A stretch of 64,000 bases of DNA from Variovorax sp. Root473 (GTDB taxonomy: Bacteria; Pseudomonadota; Gammaproteobacteria; Burkholderiales; Burkholderiaceae_C), in NCBI RefSeq assembly GCF_001426505.1, contig NZ_LMEV01000017.1, positions 908,739 to 972,738 of the forward strand, in the 5' to 3' direction. This document shows, piece by piece, positions 17,399 to 29,300 of this stretch. Within the stretch, counting starts at the first letter, position 1, and each line of letters opens with the position of its first letter. The notes beneath the pieces were generated by a model. It worked only from the letters and a program-made list of their open reading frames with translations, was not told the DNA's origin and made no database searches. Both the position numbers and the translations under genes were made by a program.

Positions 17399-18742
17399 AT
17401 GGCACATACAACAAGCACAGTACCCAGGAAGCTCCCCCTTTACCGTTCCCTCTACGTGCAGGTGATCACCGCGGTGATCGTCGGCGTGCTCCTCGGTTAT
17501 TTCTACCCCTCGCTCGGGGAATCGATGAAACCGCTGGGCGACGGGTTCATCAAGCTCATCAAGATGATCATTGCGCCGATCATCTTCTGCACGGTGGTGG
17601 TCGGCATCGCCGGCATGGAAGACATGAAGAAGGTCGGCAAGACCGGCGGGCTGGCGCTCCTGTACTTCGAGGTGGTGAGCAGCATCGCGCTGGTGGTCGG
17701 CCTCGTGCTGGTCAACGTGCTCAAGCCCGGCGCGGGCATGAACATCGACGCGTCCACGCTCGACACCAAGGCCATCGCGGCCTACACCGGCCCCGGCAAG
17801 ATGACCGGCACGGTCGACTTCCTGCTCAACGTGATTCCCTCCACCGTGGTCGACGCCTTCGCCAAGGGCGAGATCCTGCAGGTGCTGCTGATCGCGGTGC
17901 TGTTCGGCTTTGCGCTGCACCGTTTCGGCGGGCGCGGCACGCTGGTGTTCGACGTGATCGAGAAGGGCTCGCATGTGCTGTTCGTGATCGTCAACTACAT
18001 CATGAAGCTCGCGCCGGTCGGCGCTTTCGGCGCCATGGCCTTCACCATCGGCAAGTACGGGCTGGGCAGCCTGCTGTCGCTGGGCAAGCTCATGGGCACC
18101 TTCTACCTGACGTGCCTGCTGTTCATCTTCGTGGTGCTGGGGCTCATTGCGCGCTTTCACGGCTTCAGCATCTGGAAGTTCATCAAGTACATCAAGGAAG
18201 AGCTGCTGATCGTGCTGGGCACGTCGTCCAGCGAATCGGTGCTGCCGCGCATGATGGAGAAGATGGAGAACCTGGGCGCGCACAAGACCTGCGTGGGCCT
18301 GGTGATTCCCACGGGCTACTCGTTCAATCTCGACGGCACCTCGATCTACCTGACGATGGCGGCGGTGTTCATTGCGCAGGCCACCAACACGCCGATGACG
18401 CTCACGCAGGAGATCACGCTGCTGGCCGTGCTGCTGCTCGCGTCGAAGGGCGCGGCCGGGGTCACGGGCAGCGGCTTCATCGTGCTGGCCGCCACGCTGT
18501 CGGCGGTGGGGCATGTGCCGGTGGCGGGGCTGGCGCTCATTTTGGGCATCGACCGCTTCATGTCGGAGGCGCGCGCGCTCACCAACCTCATCGGCAACGG
18601 CGTGGCCACCATCGTGGTCGCCAAGTGGACGAATGAGCTGGACGAGGAGCGGCTGCAGGCCGGGCTCAACAACGAGAGCTGGGTCGAGTCGCAGGAGCCC
18701 GAGGAGCTGGTGAACGCGCGCGAGTCGAAGATGGCGCCGTAG
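17399..18742 (+). CDS. dctA: DctA-type C4-dicarboxylate:cation symporter
   Basis: The product has 447 residues with the glutamate-transporter fold. The N-terminus shows [19 protein letters not shown]; the substrate-binding region has the serine-rich loop [13 protein letters not shown], the NLDGT motif in [11 protein letters not shown] and the late [19 protein letters not shown] helix. DctA imports succinate, fumarate and malate across the inner membrane. AGGAGG at 17388-17393 precedes the ATG. It lies alone between the phaB terminator and convergent katG; DctB/DctD-type regulators are not in the window. Confidence 0.94.
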   Translation: MAHTTSTVPRKLPLYRSLYVQVITAVIVGVLLGYFYPSLGESMKPLGDGFIKLIKMIIAPIIFCTVVVGIAGMEDMKKVGKTGGLALLYFEVVSSIALVVGLVLVNVLKPGAGMNIDASTLDTKAIAAYTGPGKMTGTVDFLLNVIPSTVVDAFAKGEILQVLLIAVLFGFALHRFGGRGTLVFDVIEKGSHVLFVIVNYIMKLAPVGAFGAMAFTIGKYGLGSLLSLGKLMGTFYLTCLLFIFVVLGLIARFHGFSIWKFIKYIKEELLIVLGTSSSESVLPRMMEKMENLGAHKTCVGLVIPTGYSFNLDGTSIYLTMAAVFIAQATNTPMTLTQEITLLAVLLLASKGAAGVTGSGFIVLAATLSAVGHVPVAGLALILGIDRFMSEARALTNLIGNGVATIVVAKWTNELDEERLQAGLNNESWVESQEPEELVNARESKMAP

Positions 18743-18744
18743 AA

Positions 18745-18782
18745 AGCAAAACGGCGGTCGGAGGCAAAGCCCCCGACCGCCG
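18745..18782 (-). terminator. hairpin between convergent dctA and katG
   Basis: The arms 18752-18761 and 18773-18782 are perfect 10-bp complements, with three further inner pairs. On the minus strand the stem is followed by TTTTGCTTT, so it should terminate katG. On the plus strand no T-run follows, so its effect on dctA is less sure. Confidence 0.6.
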
Positions 18783-18815
18783 CGAAAGCGCCCGAAGGCG
18801 CCGCCCCCAACGACC

Positions 18816-21122
<2,307 letters not shown>

Positions 21123-21261
21123 TCAGTGAGAAAGATGTCGGCGCACATAGAACTGCTAAATGCTTGCGATAGGCGGCGCGAGCGGCAAAAGGGTGTAGGC
21201 GCGGGCCGCGCGAAAGCCTGCGGGCTTCAAAGGTTGGCGTACGTTCCTGCAAAATGGACCG

Positions 21262-22965
21262 ATGCCCCACAGCGTCTCCCTCATCAACACGATTGCCGCC
21301 GGCCTGGGATTGGCGCTGGTGTTCGGCTTCCTCGCGGCGCGGCTGCGGCTGCCCGCGCTGGTGGGCTACCTGTTGGCGGGCGTGATCATCGGCCCGTTCA
21401 CGCCGGGCTTCGTGGCCGATGCCGGCATTGCCGCGCAGCTGGCCGAGATCGGCGTGATGCTGCTGATGTTCGGCGTGGGCCTGCATTTTTCGTTGGCCGA
21501 CCTGCTCGCGGTGCGCAAGATCGCGCTGCCCGGTGCCATCGCGCAGATCGTCGTTGCCACGCTGCTCGGCGGCGGCCTGGCCGTGTGGTGGGGCTGGAGC
21601 TGGGGCGCGGCGCTGGTGTTCGGGCTGGCGCTGTCGGTGGCAAGTACGGTGGTGCTGCTGCGCGCGCTGGAAAGCCTGGGCATCCTCGATTCGTTCACGG
21701 GGCGCATCGCCGTCGGCTGGCTGGTGGTCGAAGACCTGGCGATGGTGCTGGTGCTGGTGCTGCTGCCGCCGCTGGCCGGCGCACTGGGCGGCACGAATGC
21801 CGAGAGCAACGGCGCGCCGGTCTGGCAGACGCTGGGCCTCACGCTGCTGCAGGTCGGCGGCTTCGTGCTGCTGATGCTCGTGGTCGGGCGGCGCGTGTTC
21901 CCGTGGATCCTCTGGCAGGTCACGCGCACCGGTTCGCGCGAGCTGTTCACGCTGTGCGTGGTGGCGGCGGCCGTGAGCATCGCGTTTGCCTCGGCGGCGC
22001 TGTTCGGCGTGTCGTTCGCGCTGGGCGCCTTTTTCGCCGGCATGGTGATGCGCGAGTCGCAATTCAGCCACCGCGCCGCGCAGGAATCGCTGCCGCTGCG
22101 CGACGCGTTCGCGGTGCTTTTCTTCGTCTCGGTCGGCATGCTGTTCGACCCGTCGGTGCTGGTGGACCGCCCGCTGCAGGTGCTGGCCGTGGTGCTCGTG
22201 ATCGTGCTGGGCAAGTCGCTCGCGGCCTGCGCGCTGGTGCTGGTGTTTCGCTACCCGCTGGCCACGGCGCTCACGGTCAGCGCGAGCCTGGCGCAGATCG
22301 GCGAGTTCTCGTTCATCCTCGCAGGGCTGGGCGTGATGCTTGGTCTGCTGCCGGTGGAAGGGCAGAGCCTGGTGCTGGCCGGCGCGCTGATCTCCATCGC
22401 CACCAACCCGCTGTGGTTCAGCCTCATCGCGCCGTTGCAGAAATGGCTGCGCGCGCATTCGAAGTTCGCGCGCGAGCTGGACGCGCGCAGCGACCCGCTC
22501 GCCGAGCTGCCGATGACCACCGAAGCCAGGTACCTCTCGCGCCAGGTGGTGCTGGTCGGCTACGGCCGCGTGGGCCGGCGCATCGCGGCCGAACTCGAGT
22601 CGAACGACATTCCCTACGTGGTGGCCGAGCAGAACCGCGAGCTGGTCGAGAAGCTGCGCGAAGCCGGCATCCCGGCCGTGTGGGGCGATGCCGCCGACCC
22701 GGCCGTGCTGATCCAGGCGCACGTGGCGCGCGCCCGCGTGCTCGTGGTGGCCACGCCCGACGCCATGAACGTGCGCCAGATGATCGAGACCGCGCGCACG
22801 CTGAACCCGACCATCCAGACCGTGGTGCGCAGCCACAACGAGCAGGAAGCGCGCTTGCTGGCTGCCGAAGCCGATGTGAAAGTGTTCCTGGGCGAGCAGG
22901 AACTCGCCCAGGCCATGGCCCGCGATGTGGTGCAGCGCGCCGCGGCGATGGCGGTGCCGGCCTGA
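21262..22965 (+). CDS. CPA2-family monovalent cation:proton antiporter with TrkA-N domain (YbaL/Kef type)
   Basis: The product has 567 residues. Residues 1-390 form about 12-13 hydrophobic helices of the Kef/CPA2 exchanger, including VGYLLAGVIIGPFTPGF and SLAQIGEFSFILAGLG. Residues about 415-550 are an RCK/TrkA-N nucleotide-binding domain with GYGRVGRRIAAEL and the acidic strand end VVAEQN. It exchanges K+ or Na+ for protons at the inner membrane, gated by a nucleotide or thiol conjugate. No KefF/KefG-type partner gene is adjacent. YbaL is the closest type by length; KefB/C is the alternative. Confidence 0.9.
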   Translation: MPHSVSLINTIAAGLGLALVFGFLAARLRLPALVGYLLAGVIIGPFTPGFVADAGIAAQLAEIGVMLLMFGVGLHFSLADLLAVRKIALPGAIAQIVVATLLGGGLAVWWGWSWGAALVFGLALSVASTVVLLRALESLGILDSFTGRIAVGWLVVEDLAMVLVLVLLPPLAGALGGTNAESNGAPVWQTLGLTLLQVGGFVLLMLVVGRRVFPWILWQVTRTGSRELFTLCVVAAAVSIAFASAALFGVSFALGAFFAGMVMRESQFSHRAAQESLPLRDAFAVLFFVSVGMLFDPSVLVDRPLQVLAVVLVIVLGKSLAACALVLVFRYPLATALTVSASLAQIGEFSFILAGLGVMLGLLPVEGQSLVLAGALISIATNPLWFSLIAPLQKWLRAHSKFARELDARSDPLAELPMTTEARYLSRQVVLVGYGRVGRRIAAELESNDIPYVVAEQNRELVEKLREAGIPAVWGDAADPAVLIQAHVARARVLVVATPDAMNVRQMIETARTLNPTIQTVVRSHNEQEARLLAAEADVKVFLGEQELAQAMARDVVQRAAAMAVPA

Positions 22966-22983
22966 GGGTTTCCTGAAGAAGAC

Positions 22984-23391
22984 CTACAGGTCTTCGATCA
23001 CCAGCGTGCGGTAGCGCTGCGCCATCGAATACGGCACCGTGCGTACCAGTTCCATCACGCGCTCGGTGATCGCGCCGTCCCTGGTGCGGATCAACAGGCC
23101 CGTGTGGCCCTCTTGCGCGAGCTTGGTGTAGGCGCGCACGGTGGCGCCGTCGGTGCCGGCGGAGGGCAGGGGGTTGTCGGAGTCCGCGACGGTGGGCGCG
23201 ATCTCCTTCAGGATCGTCTCGGCGGTCAGCAAGTAGACCTCGTCGCCGCTCACGATGCCCTTGTCGATCAGCCCATGTCCGATGCGGCTGGCGTCCTGCG
23301 CGCTCGGAAACATCACCAGGGCATGGCCGCTCGGGTAGAACGCGCCGCCGATGCTCGAGCGCATGTTGGGTTCAAGTGTGAAATGTTTCAT
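22984..23391 (-). CDS. conserved small protein, unknown function
   Basis: The product has 135 residues with AAGGA six bases before the ATG at 23391. It opens with a glycine-rich loop (SIGGAFYPSGHALVMF) and then DASRIGHGLIDKGIVSGDEVYLL; the mix of small beta-strands and helices suggests a compact cytosolic alpha/beta fold, like the general-stress small proteins that regulate by binding. It has no signal peptide or membrane segment. I do not recognise a named family. It is convergent with the antiporter gene at 18 bp. Confidence 0.72.
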   Translation of the reverse strand: MKHFTLEPNMRSSIGGAFYPSGHALVMFPSAQDASRIGHGLIDKGIVSGDEVYLLTAETILKEIAPTVADSDNPLPSAGTDGATVRAYTKLAQEGHTGLLIRTRDGAITERVMELVRTVPYSMAQRYRTLVIEDL

Positions 23392-23550
23392 GCTGCGTCC
23401 TTCTTCTGGTGCCTCTGCTGCCGCTCCCTGCTCCTAACATAGGCGTCGCAAACGGCCACCTCTGTAGGAGAAGCCCGAATACTGGCAACCGCTGGCGCCT
23501 TTCATTCGTTTCGCAGCTGGCCCTTTCCTCTTTCATTCCTTATTGCCGTC

Positions 23551-23784
23551 ATGCCTTCGCCTTCGCCTGCGCCCAGAGACATTGCACTCACCGTCCATGA
23601 GCTGGAGGAAGGGGAGTTCTATTGGGTGCTGATGGAAGCGGTGGACGGCCCGCCCGGCGACACGACCCATGTGTACGTGCCGCTCGATGCCGCCCACGTG
23701 CCCTACGCCACCTATTCGAACGCGCTGGTGGCCGGCGTGGCAGTGCTGCGGCGGCTGTTCGGGCCCGACGGCAAGCCCGTGTGA
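23551..23784 (+). CDS. small acidic protein, unknown function
   Basis: The product has 77 residues with no signal peptide or membrane helix. The body IALTVHELEEGEFYWVLMEA, then TTHVYVPLDAAHVPYATY and ALVAGVAVLRRLFG, reads like a small alpha/beta protein with good third-codon GC. No clear ribosome-binding site precedes the ATG. I know no function. The promoter and riboswitch for the cobalamin locus begin right after its stop codon. Confidence 0.58.
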   Translation: MPSPSPAPRDIALTVHELEEGEFYWVLMEAVDGPPGDTTHVYVPLDAAHVPYATYSNALVAGVAVLRRLFGPDGKPV

Positions 23785-23807
23785 GGCCGCCACAGGGAGG
23801 CGCTCCC

Positions 23808-23813
23808 TATAAT
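23808..23813 (+). promoter_or_regulatory. perfect -10 box of the riboswitch-led operon
   Basis: TATAAT is a perfect sigma70 -10 element, placed so that transcription starts just before the riboswitch. No good -35 is visible. Instead a perfect inverted repeat, AGGGAG-gcg-CTCCCT (23794-23808), touches the -10 box and could bind a regulator. Confidence 0.5.
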
Positions 23814-23861
23814 CCCGGCGGTCGGAAACATTGGTTCACACCGGTGTCGTCCGACACCCTA

Positions 23862-24126
23862 CGGTTCGAAGGTGCCCTGCACGACCAGTCACAGGACTGG
23901 CTGCGGGGTTAAACGGGAAGCAGGTGCGAGGCGTCGACTGTTTGAACGACGCTTCCATTCCTGCGCTGCCCCCGCAACGGTCAGCGGATTTCGAGACCCT
24001 CATGCCCCTGCGCTTTCTTGCATGGGCAGCCACTGCGCTTCGGCGTGGGAAGGCGAGGGTGTCGGCGCCGAGGTGCATTCACTTTGTCTGCATCTCCAGC
24101 GCACTCCGCGAGCCCGGATACCGGCC
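23862..24126 (+). promoter_or_regulatory. cobalamin riboswitch aptamer
   Basis: The conserved blocks of the B12 aptamer appear in order: GGTGCCCTGC at 23871-23880, an ACGGGAAGCAGGTGCGAG block near 23913, GCTGCCCCCGCAACGGT near 23965, the B12 box AGCCACTG at 24028-24035, GGGAAGGCG near 24047, and AGCCCGGATACCGGCC at about 24111-24126. Such aptamers bind adenosyl- or methylcobalamin and switch off the genes behind them. Targets here are the CbiM-like permease and the cobalt chelatase genes, a typical regulon. Confidence 0.93.
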
Positions 24127-24246
24127 TTCGCAACCGCCTTCGGACGCTGCGGGAGTGCGGGTCCGGGTCGGCCGCTTTCCCTTTGCGCGAAGCGGCACCG
24201 CCCCGGTTCTCTTTCTTTTCCCTGCACGTCCTTGATCGGTCAGGAG

Positions 24247-24271
24247 CCTGCGGGGACGCGGGCCGCAGGAG
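24247..24271 (+). promoter_or_regulatory. hairpin covering an SD sequence, probable expression platform
   Basis: CCTGCGG at 24247-24253 pairs perfectly with CCGCAGG at 24263-24269, overlapping the AGGAG at 24267-24271 that stands seven bases before the ATG at 24279. Masking of the ribosome-binding site is how many proteobacterial B12 riboswitches act. A second hairpin (GCCGCTT/AAGCGGC, about 24170-24195) lies between this and the aptamer. Confidence 0.5.
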
Positions 24272-24278
24272 ACATCGG

Positions 24279-24494
24279 ATGAATCAGGCATCGTTGCCGC
24301 CGCGTTCAAGCACATGCTTTTGGGGCCCGAAGAACCCGGCGCCGGTGAGCTCCTGGGTGAACGGCCGTGAACCTCGCACGTCCATGCACGGGCCACCCGC
24401 GTCAGCGGGTGTGTCCACGGCGGGCCCTTGCGCCAGCCAATCCCTCCCCCAACAATCAACTTTCGCACTGCGGTGCATTTCAGGAGGTGCGTGA
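24279..24494 (+). CDS. small ORF (71 codons) between riboswitch and CbiM-like gene, uncertain
   Basis: An ATG with a well-spaced AGGAG follows the riboswitch hairpin, and the ORF's TGA overlaps the start of the permease gene (TGATG), which is the geometry of a translated, coupled leader gene. The protein itself is unconvincing: rich in Pro, Ser and Cys, no motif, and third-codon GC well below that of its neighbours. It could be a leader peptide that couples riboswitch control to the permease, a decayed gene, or chance. The rest of the 24127-24493 leader shows only hairpins. Confidence 0.3.
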   Translation: MNQASLPPRSSTCFWGPKNPAPVSSWVNGREPRTSMHGPPASAGVSTAGPCASQSLPQQSTFALRCISGGA

Positions 24495-25171
24495 TGCACA
24501 TCGAACCCGGTCTCGTCGACGGATCCAAGATCTTTCTCAGCTATGCCACGGGGGCGGCTGCGCTGGCTTGCACAGGCAAGGTCGCCTTCGACACCTTGCG
24601 CAAGGACGGCCCCATCGGCCTGCTGCTGCGCTCGGTCTTCACCGTGATGCTCGTGTTCTGCTTCTTCGAGGTGTTTCCGCACCATCCCGTGGGCGTGTCC
24701 GAGGTGCACCTGATCCTGGGCACCACCCTGATGCTCCTCTTCGGGCTTGCGCCCGCGGCCATCGGCCTGGCCGGCGGCCTGCTCATCCAGAGCCTGTTCT
24801 TCGCACCGCCCGACCTGCCGCAGTACGGCATGAACGTCACCACCTTGCTGGTGCCGCTGTTCGCCACCGCCGCGCTGGCCCGCCGCATCATTCCCGCGAA
24901 CATGGCCTACGTGGACATCAGCTACCAGCAGGCCTTCAAGCTGTCGGTGGCCTACCAGGGCGGCATCGTGGTGTGGGTCGGCTTCTGGGCGCTCTACGGT
25001 CGCGGCACCGGCCTGGAGAACCTGGGCCAGATCGCCAGCTTCGGCGCGGCCTACATGACGGTCGTGCTGGTCGAGCCGCTGGTCGACCTGGGCGTGCTGG
25101 CTGCCGCGAAGGCATGGCGCCGCCTGCAGGGCACGGCCCTCGTCGAGCGCCGCCTGTACAGCGCCGTCTGA
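24494..25171 (+). CDS. CbiM-like ECF transporter substrate-binding membrane protein (cobalt)
   Basis: The product has 225 residues and about six to seven hydrophobic helices. It begins Met-His-Ile, the N-terminus that CbiM/NikM proteins use to bind the metal, and has the His-rich stretch HHPVGVSEVHLILG, resembling the SGHLLG loop of the family. CbiM is the substrate-specific component of ECF cobalt importers. No CbiN, CbiQ or CbiO gene is adjacent, so it either borrows the energising module from elsewhere or acts alone. AGGAGG at 24482-24487 precedes the ATG. The riboswitch upstream supports a cobalt/B12 role. Confidence 0.8.
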   Translation: MHIEPGLVDGSKIFLSYATGAAALACTGKVAFDTLRKDGPIGLLLRSVFTVMLVFCFFEVFPHHPVGVSEVHLILGTTLMLLFGLAPAAIGLAGGLLIQSLFFAPPDLPQYGMNVTTLLVPLFATAALARRIIPANMAYVDISYQQAFKLSVAYQGGIVVWVGFWALYGRGTGLENLGQIASFGAAYMTVVLVEPLVDLGVLAAAKAWRRLQGTALVERRLYSAV

Positions 25172-25284
25172 TTCGCGCCAGTCACCTTTTCGAAGAAGGG
25201 ACGCCTCTCGCCCGGCGCGTGCGCCACGCACGCGCCGGGCGTCCGATTCCCTGTGCGCCCTCGGCGCCTGAAAGCATCCATTCC

Positions 25285-26349
25285 ATGACACAAAGCAACG
25301 CCAAGATTCCCGTCACCATCGTCACGGGCTTCCTCGGCAGCGGCAAGACCACGCTGCTGCGCCACATCCTGGGCAACGCCGAGGGCCGCCGCATCGCGGT
25401 GGTGGTCAACGAGTTCGGCGAACTCGGCATCGACGGCGACATCCTGCGCGGTTGTGGCATCGGCTGCGACGACGAGGGCAACGAGCGCGAAGGCGCGCTG
25501 TACGAACTCGCCAACGGCTGCGTCTGCTGCACCGTGCAGGAAGAGTTCCTGCCCGTGATGCTGCAGCTGGCCGAGCGGCGCGACCAGATCGATGCCGTGC
25601 TCATCGAGACCTCGGGCCTGGCGCTGCCCAAGCCGCTGGTGCAGGCCTTCCAGTGGCCGGACATCGCCAACATCTTCACCGTCGATTCGGTGGTCACGGT
25701 GGTCGACGGCCCCGCCGCCGCGTCCGGTCAGTTCGCGGCGAACCCCGCGCAGGTCGACGTGCAGCGCCGCGCCGACCCCAACCTGGACCACGAATCGCCG
25801 CTGCACGAGCTGTTCGAAGACCAGCTCTCGGCCGCCGACCTCGTGGTGCTCAACAAGACCGACCTGATGGACGCCGCCGCGCGCGCGCAGGTCGAGGCGC
25901 TGGTGCGCGAAGAGCTGCCGCCCGAGGTGAAGATCGTCGGCGCCACCGAAGGCAGGCTGCCGCTCGCGCTGCTGCTGGGCCAGGGCCGCGCCGCCGAAAG
26001 CGCCATCCACCTGCGCCAGAGCCACCATGATCACGAGGAAGACCACGACCACGACGAGTTCGACTCGCTCGTGATCGCGCTGCCGCCCGTGGACCGGGAC
26101 AGCCTCATCGCCGTGCTGACCACGTTGGTCGAGCAGCACACCATCTACCGCGTGAAGGGCTTCGTCGCCGTGCCGCACAAGCCGATGCGCCTGCTGGTGC
26201 AGGGCGTGGGCCGCCGCTTCGACCACCACTTCGACCGCCGCTGGCGCGACGGCGAAGCGCAGCGCACGCGGCTCGTGTTCATCGGCGAAGACCTGGACGA
26301 AGGCGCATTGCGCAAGGCTCTGGAAGGCGTGGCGGCCGTTCCCGCCTGA
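25285..26349 (+). CDS. cobW: CobW-family GTP-binding metallochaperone
   Basis: The product has 354 residues. The Walker A loop GFLGSGKTT is at residues 15-23, the metal site CVCC lies in NGCVCCTVQ, NKTD gives guanine specificity, and a His/Asp-rich loop (HHDHEEDHDHDE) precedes the C-terminal CobW_C domain. CobW proteins of the G3E family are thought to deliver cobalt to the CobN chelatase. The gene is 4 bp upstream of cobN and within the riboswitch-led cluster, which picks CobW over its zinc-handling relatives. Confidence 0.92.
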   Translation: MTQSNAKIPVTIVTGFLGSGKTTLLRHILGNAEGRRIAVVVNEFGELGIDGDILRGCGIGCDDEGNEREGALYELANGCVCCTVQEEFLPVMLQLAERRDQIDAVLIETSGLALPKPLVQAFQWPDIANIFTVDSVVTVVDGPAAASGQFAANPAQVDVQRRADPNLDHESPLHELFEDQLSAADLVVLNKTDLMDAAARAQVEALVREELPPEVKIVGATEGRLPLALLLGQGRAAESAIHLRQSHHDHEEDHDHDEFDSLVIALPPVDRDSLIAVLTTLVEQHTIYRVKGFVAVPHKPMRLLVQGVGRRFDHHFDRRWRDGEAQRTRLVFIGEDLDEGALRKALEGVAAVPA

Positions 26350-26353
26350 CCGC

Positions 26354-29300
26354 ATGCACCTGCTGAGCACCCAGCCCGGCCGCTTCGTCGAGGACGACCC
26401 GAGCGTCGTCACCCGGCTCGACCAGACGCCGGGCGACATCGTGGTGCTCAGCTCGGCCGACACCACGCTCGCGCTGCTCGCCGCCGCGCGCACGGCGCTG
26501 GCGGCCACCGACCCCGGCTATCCGTCGCTGCGTCTGGCCAACCTCATGCACCTGCGCCAGCCCGCGTCGCTCGACCTGTACGTCGACGAGGTGCTGCGGC
26601 ATGCGCGCGTGGTGGTGGTCGATCACCTGGGGGCTGAGTCGGCCTGGGCTTATGGGTTGCAACAGCTCGAGAAGCTCGCCAAGCGCCAGGGCCAGCAGCT
26701 CGCGATGTTCTCGGGCGACCTGAAGGAAGACGAGGACCTGCTCGCGCGCGGCACCACGGCGCGCGGCGTGAGTCGGCAGCTGTGGCAGTACCTGCGCTCG
26801 GGCGGTGCGGGCAACGCGGTGCAGTTCCTGCGCGCGGTGGCCTTCCACGGCCTGGGCCACGGCGAGGCGCCGTTGCCGCCGCGCAGCCTGCCGCAGGTCG
26901 CGCTGCATGTGCCGGGCGGCGTGGACGCGACGCACACGGTCGCCGGCATCGACGACCTGCGCGCCGGCTGGCATGCGAACGCGCCCGTCGTCGCGCTGGT
27001 GTTCTATCGCTCGCACTTGCTGTCGGGCAACACGGAGGCCTTCGACGCGCTGGCCGCCGCGCTGCATGCGCAAGGACTGAACCCGCTGCCCGTGGCGCTC
27101 GATTCGCTCAAAGACACGCTGTGCCTGTCCGCACTGCGCGCGTTGTGCATCGCGCACGACGTGCAACTCGTGCTCAACACCACCGCCTTCGCTGCGTTGG
27201 GGCAGGGCGCAGCGGACGAGAGCGGCGAGCCGATGGCATTGGCCGGCGACGCGCCCGTGCTGCAGGTGATCGTGAGCGGCGGCAACCGCGAAGACTGGCT
27301 GGCTGACAGCCAGGGCCTGCGCCCGCGCGACATCGCGATGCAGATCGCGCTGCCCGAGATGGACGGGCGCATCGTCACGCGCGCCGTGAGCTTCAAGGGC
27401 CTGTCGCACCGCTGCGAACTCACGCAGACCGAGGTGGTCGGCTACCGCCCCGAGCCCGACCGCATCGCCTTCGTGGCCGAACTCGCGCGGCGCTGGTGCC
27501 GACTGCGCAGCCTGCGTGCCGACGAGAAGCGCGTCGCGCTGATCCTGGCGAACTATCCCGGCAGCGAGGGCCGCATCGGCAGTGGCGTGGGACTGGACAC
27601 GCCGGCCTCGGTGCTGGCCATCCTGCGCGCGATGCAGGTCGAGGGCTACATGCTCGACGCGTTGCCCGCGGACGGCGATGCACTGATGCGCATGCTGCAG
27701 GAAGGCATCGCCAACGATCCCGCGCAATGGGCCGCACGCCCCGCATGGCAGAGCTACGCGCTCGCCGACTACCGCACCCGCCTCGCGGCGCTGCCCGAGG
27801 GCATGGCCGCCGCCATCGATGCGCAATGGGGTCCGCCCGAGCACGACCCGATGCTGCGCCAGGGCCGTTTCATGATTGCCGGGCTGCGGCTGGGCCGCGT
27901 GTTCGTCGGCATCCAGCCGGCGCGCGCGCTGGGACCGCTGGGCCTGGCCGACTACGCGAGTTACCACGACGCCGAGCGGGTGCCGCCGCACAGCTACCTC
28001 GCCTTCTATTTCTGGCTGCGCGATGTGTTCGCCATCGACGCGGTCGTGCATGTCGGCAAGCACGGCAATCTCGAGTGGCTGCCGGGCAAGAGCCTCGCGT
28101 TGTCGGCCACCTGCTGGCCCGACGCGATCCTCGGGCCGTTGCCCAACGTGTACCCCTTCATCGTCAACGACCCCGGCGAGGGCGCGCAGGCCAAGCGCCG
28201 CACGCAGGCCGTGATCGTCGACCACCTGATGCCGCCGCTCACGCGCGCCGAGAACCACGGCCCGCTGCAGGACTTGGAGCGGCAGGTCGACGAGTACTAC
28301 GACGCGCTGCTGGTCGATGCGCGCCGCGCCAAGGTGCTGCGCGCGCAGATTCTCGCGACCGTGCGTGCGCAGCATCTGGTCGAGGAACTGGGCATGCCGG
28401 GTGCGGAAGACGATGCCGTGCTCGCGCGCGTCGATGCCTACCTGTGCGAGCTGAAAGAGACCCAGATCCGCGACGGCCTGCATGTGTTCGGCGATTCGCC
28501 GCGCGATCGGCTGCGGCGTGACACGCTGCTCGCGCTCGCGCGCTTTCCGGCCGGCGACGGCGCGGGCGAGAACGCCGGGCTGCTCGGCGCGCTGGCCGCC
28601 GACCTGCTGCCCGGCGACGCCTTCGATCCGCTCGACATCGACGCGGCAAAGCCCTGGCAGGGCGCACGGCCCGCGCTCTTGGCGGCGGTGAGCGACGAGG
28701 CCTGGCGCCACCAGGGCGACACGCGCGAGCGGCTGGAGCTGCTGGCCCAGCAACTGCTCGAAGCGGACGCCTGTCCGCCCGATCTGCCGCGCACTGCTGC
28801 GGTGATGGGCCGCATCGCGCACCGCCTCGCACCTGCACTCGATGCGTGTGGCGCAGAAGAACTGCGTCAGCTGTCGCGTGCATTGCAAGGCCGCTTCGTG
28901 CCGCCGGGCCCGAGCGGTTCGCCCTCGCGCGGCCGGCCCGACGTGCTGCCGACGGGGCGCAATTTCTACGCAGTCGACACGCGCGCCATCCCCACGCCCA
29001 CGGCCTGGATGCTCGGGCTCAAGTCCGCTGCGCAGCTGGTCGAGCGCCATCTGCAGGAGCACGGTGACTACCCGGTCGCGCTGGGCCTGTCGGTCTGGGG
29101 CACGGCCACCATGCGCACCGGCGGCGACGACCTGGCGCAGGCCTTCGCGCTCATCGGCGTGCGGCCCAAGTGGGCGCCGGGCAGCCAGCGCGTGGTCGAT
29201 TTCGAGGTGCTGCCCACCGTCGGCTTCGGGCGTCCGCGCATCGACGTCACGCTGCGCATCTCGGGCTTCTTCCGCGACGCCTTTCCCAATGCCGTGCAGA

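Noticed and set aside
18752..18782. Intrinsic terminator for dctA on the plus strand
   Set aside because: The stem is strong, but no T-run follows on that strand; it fits the katG direction better.
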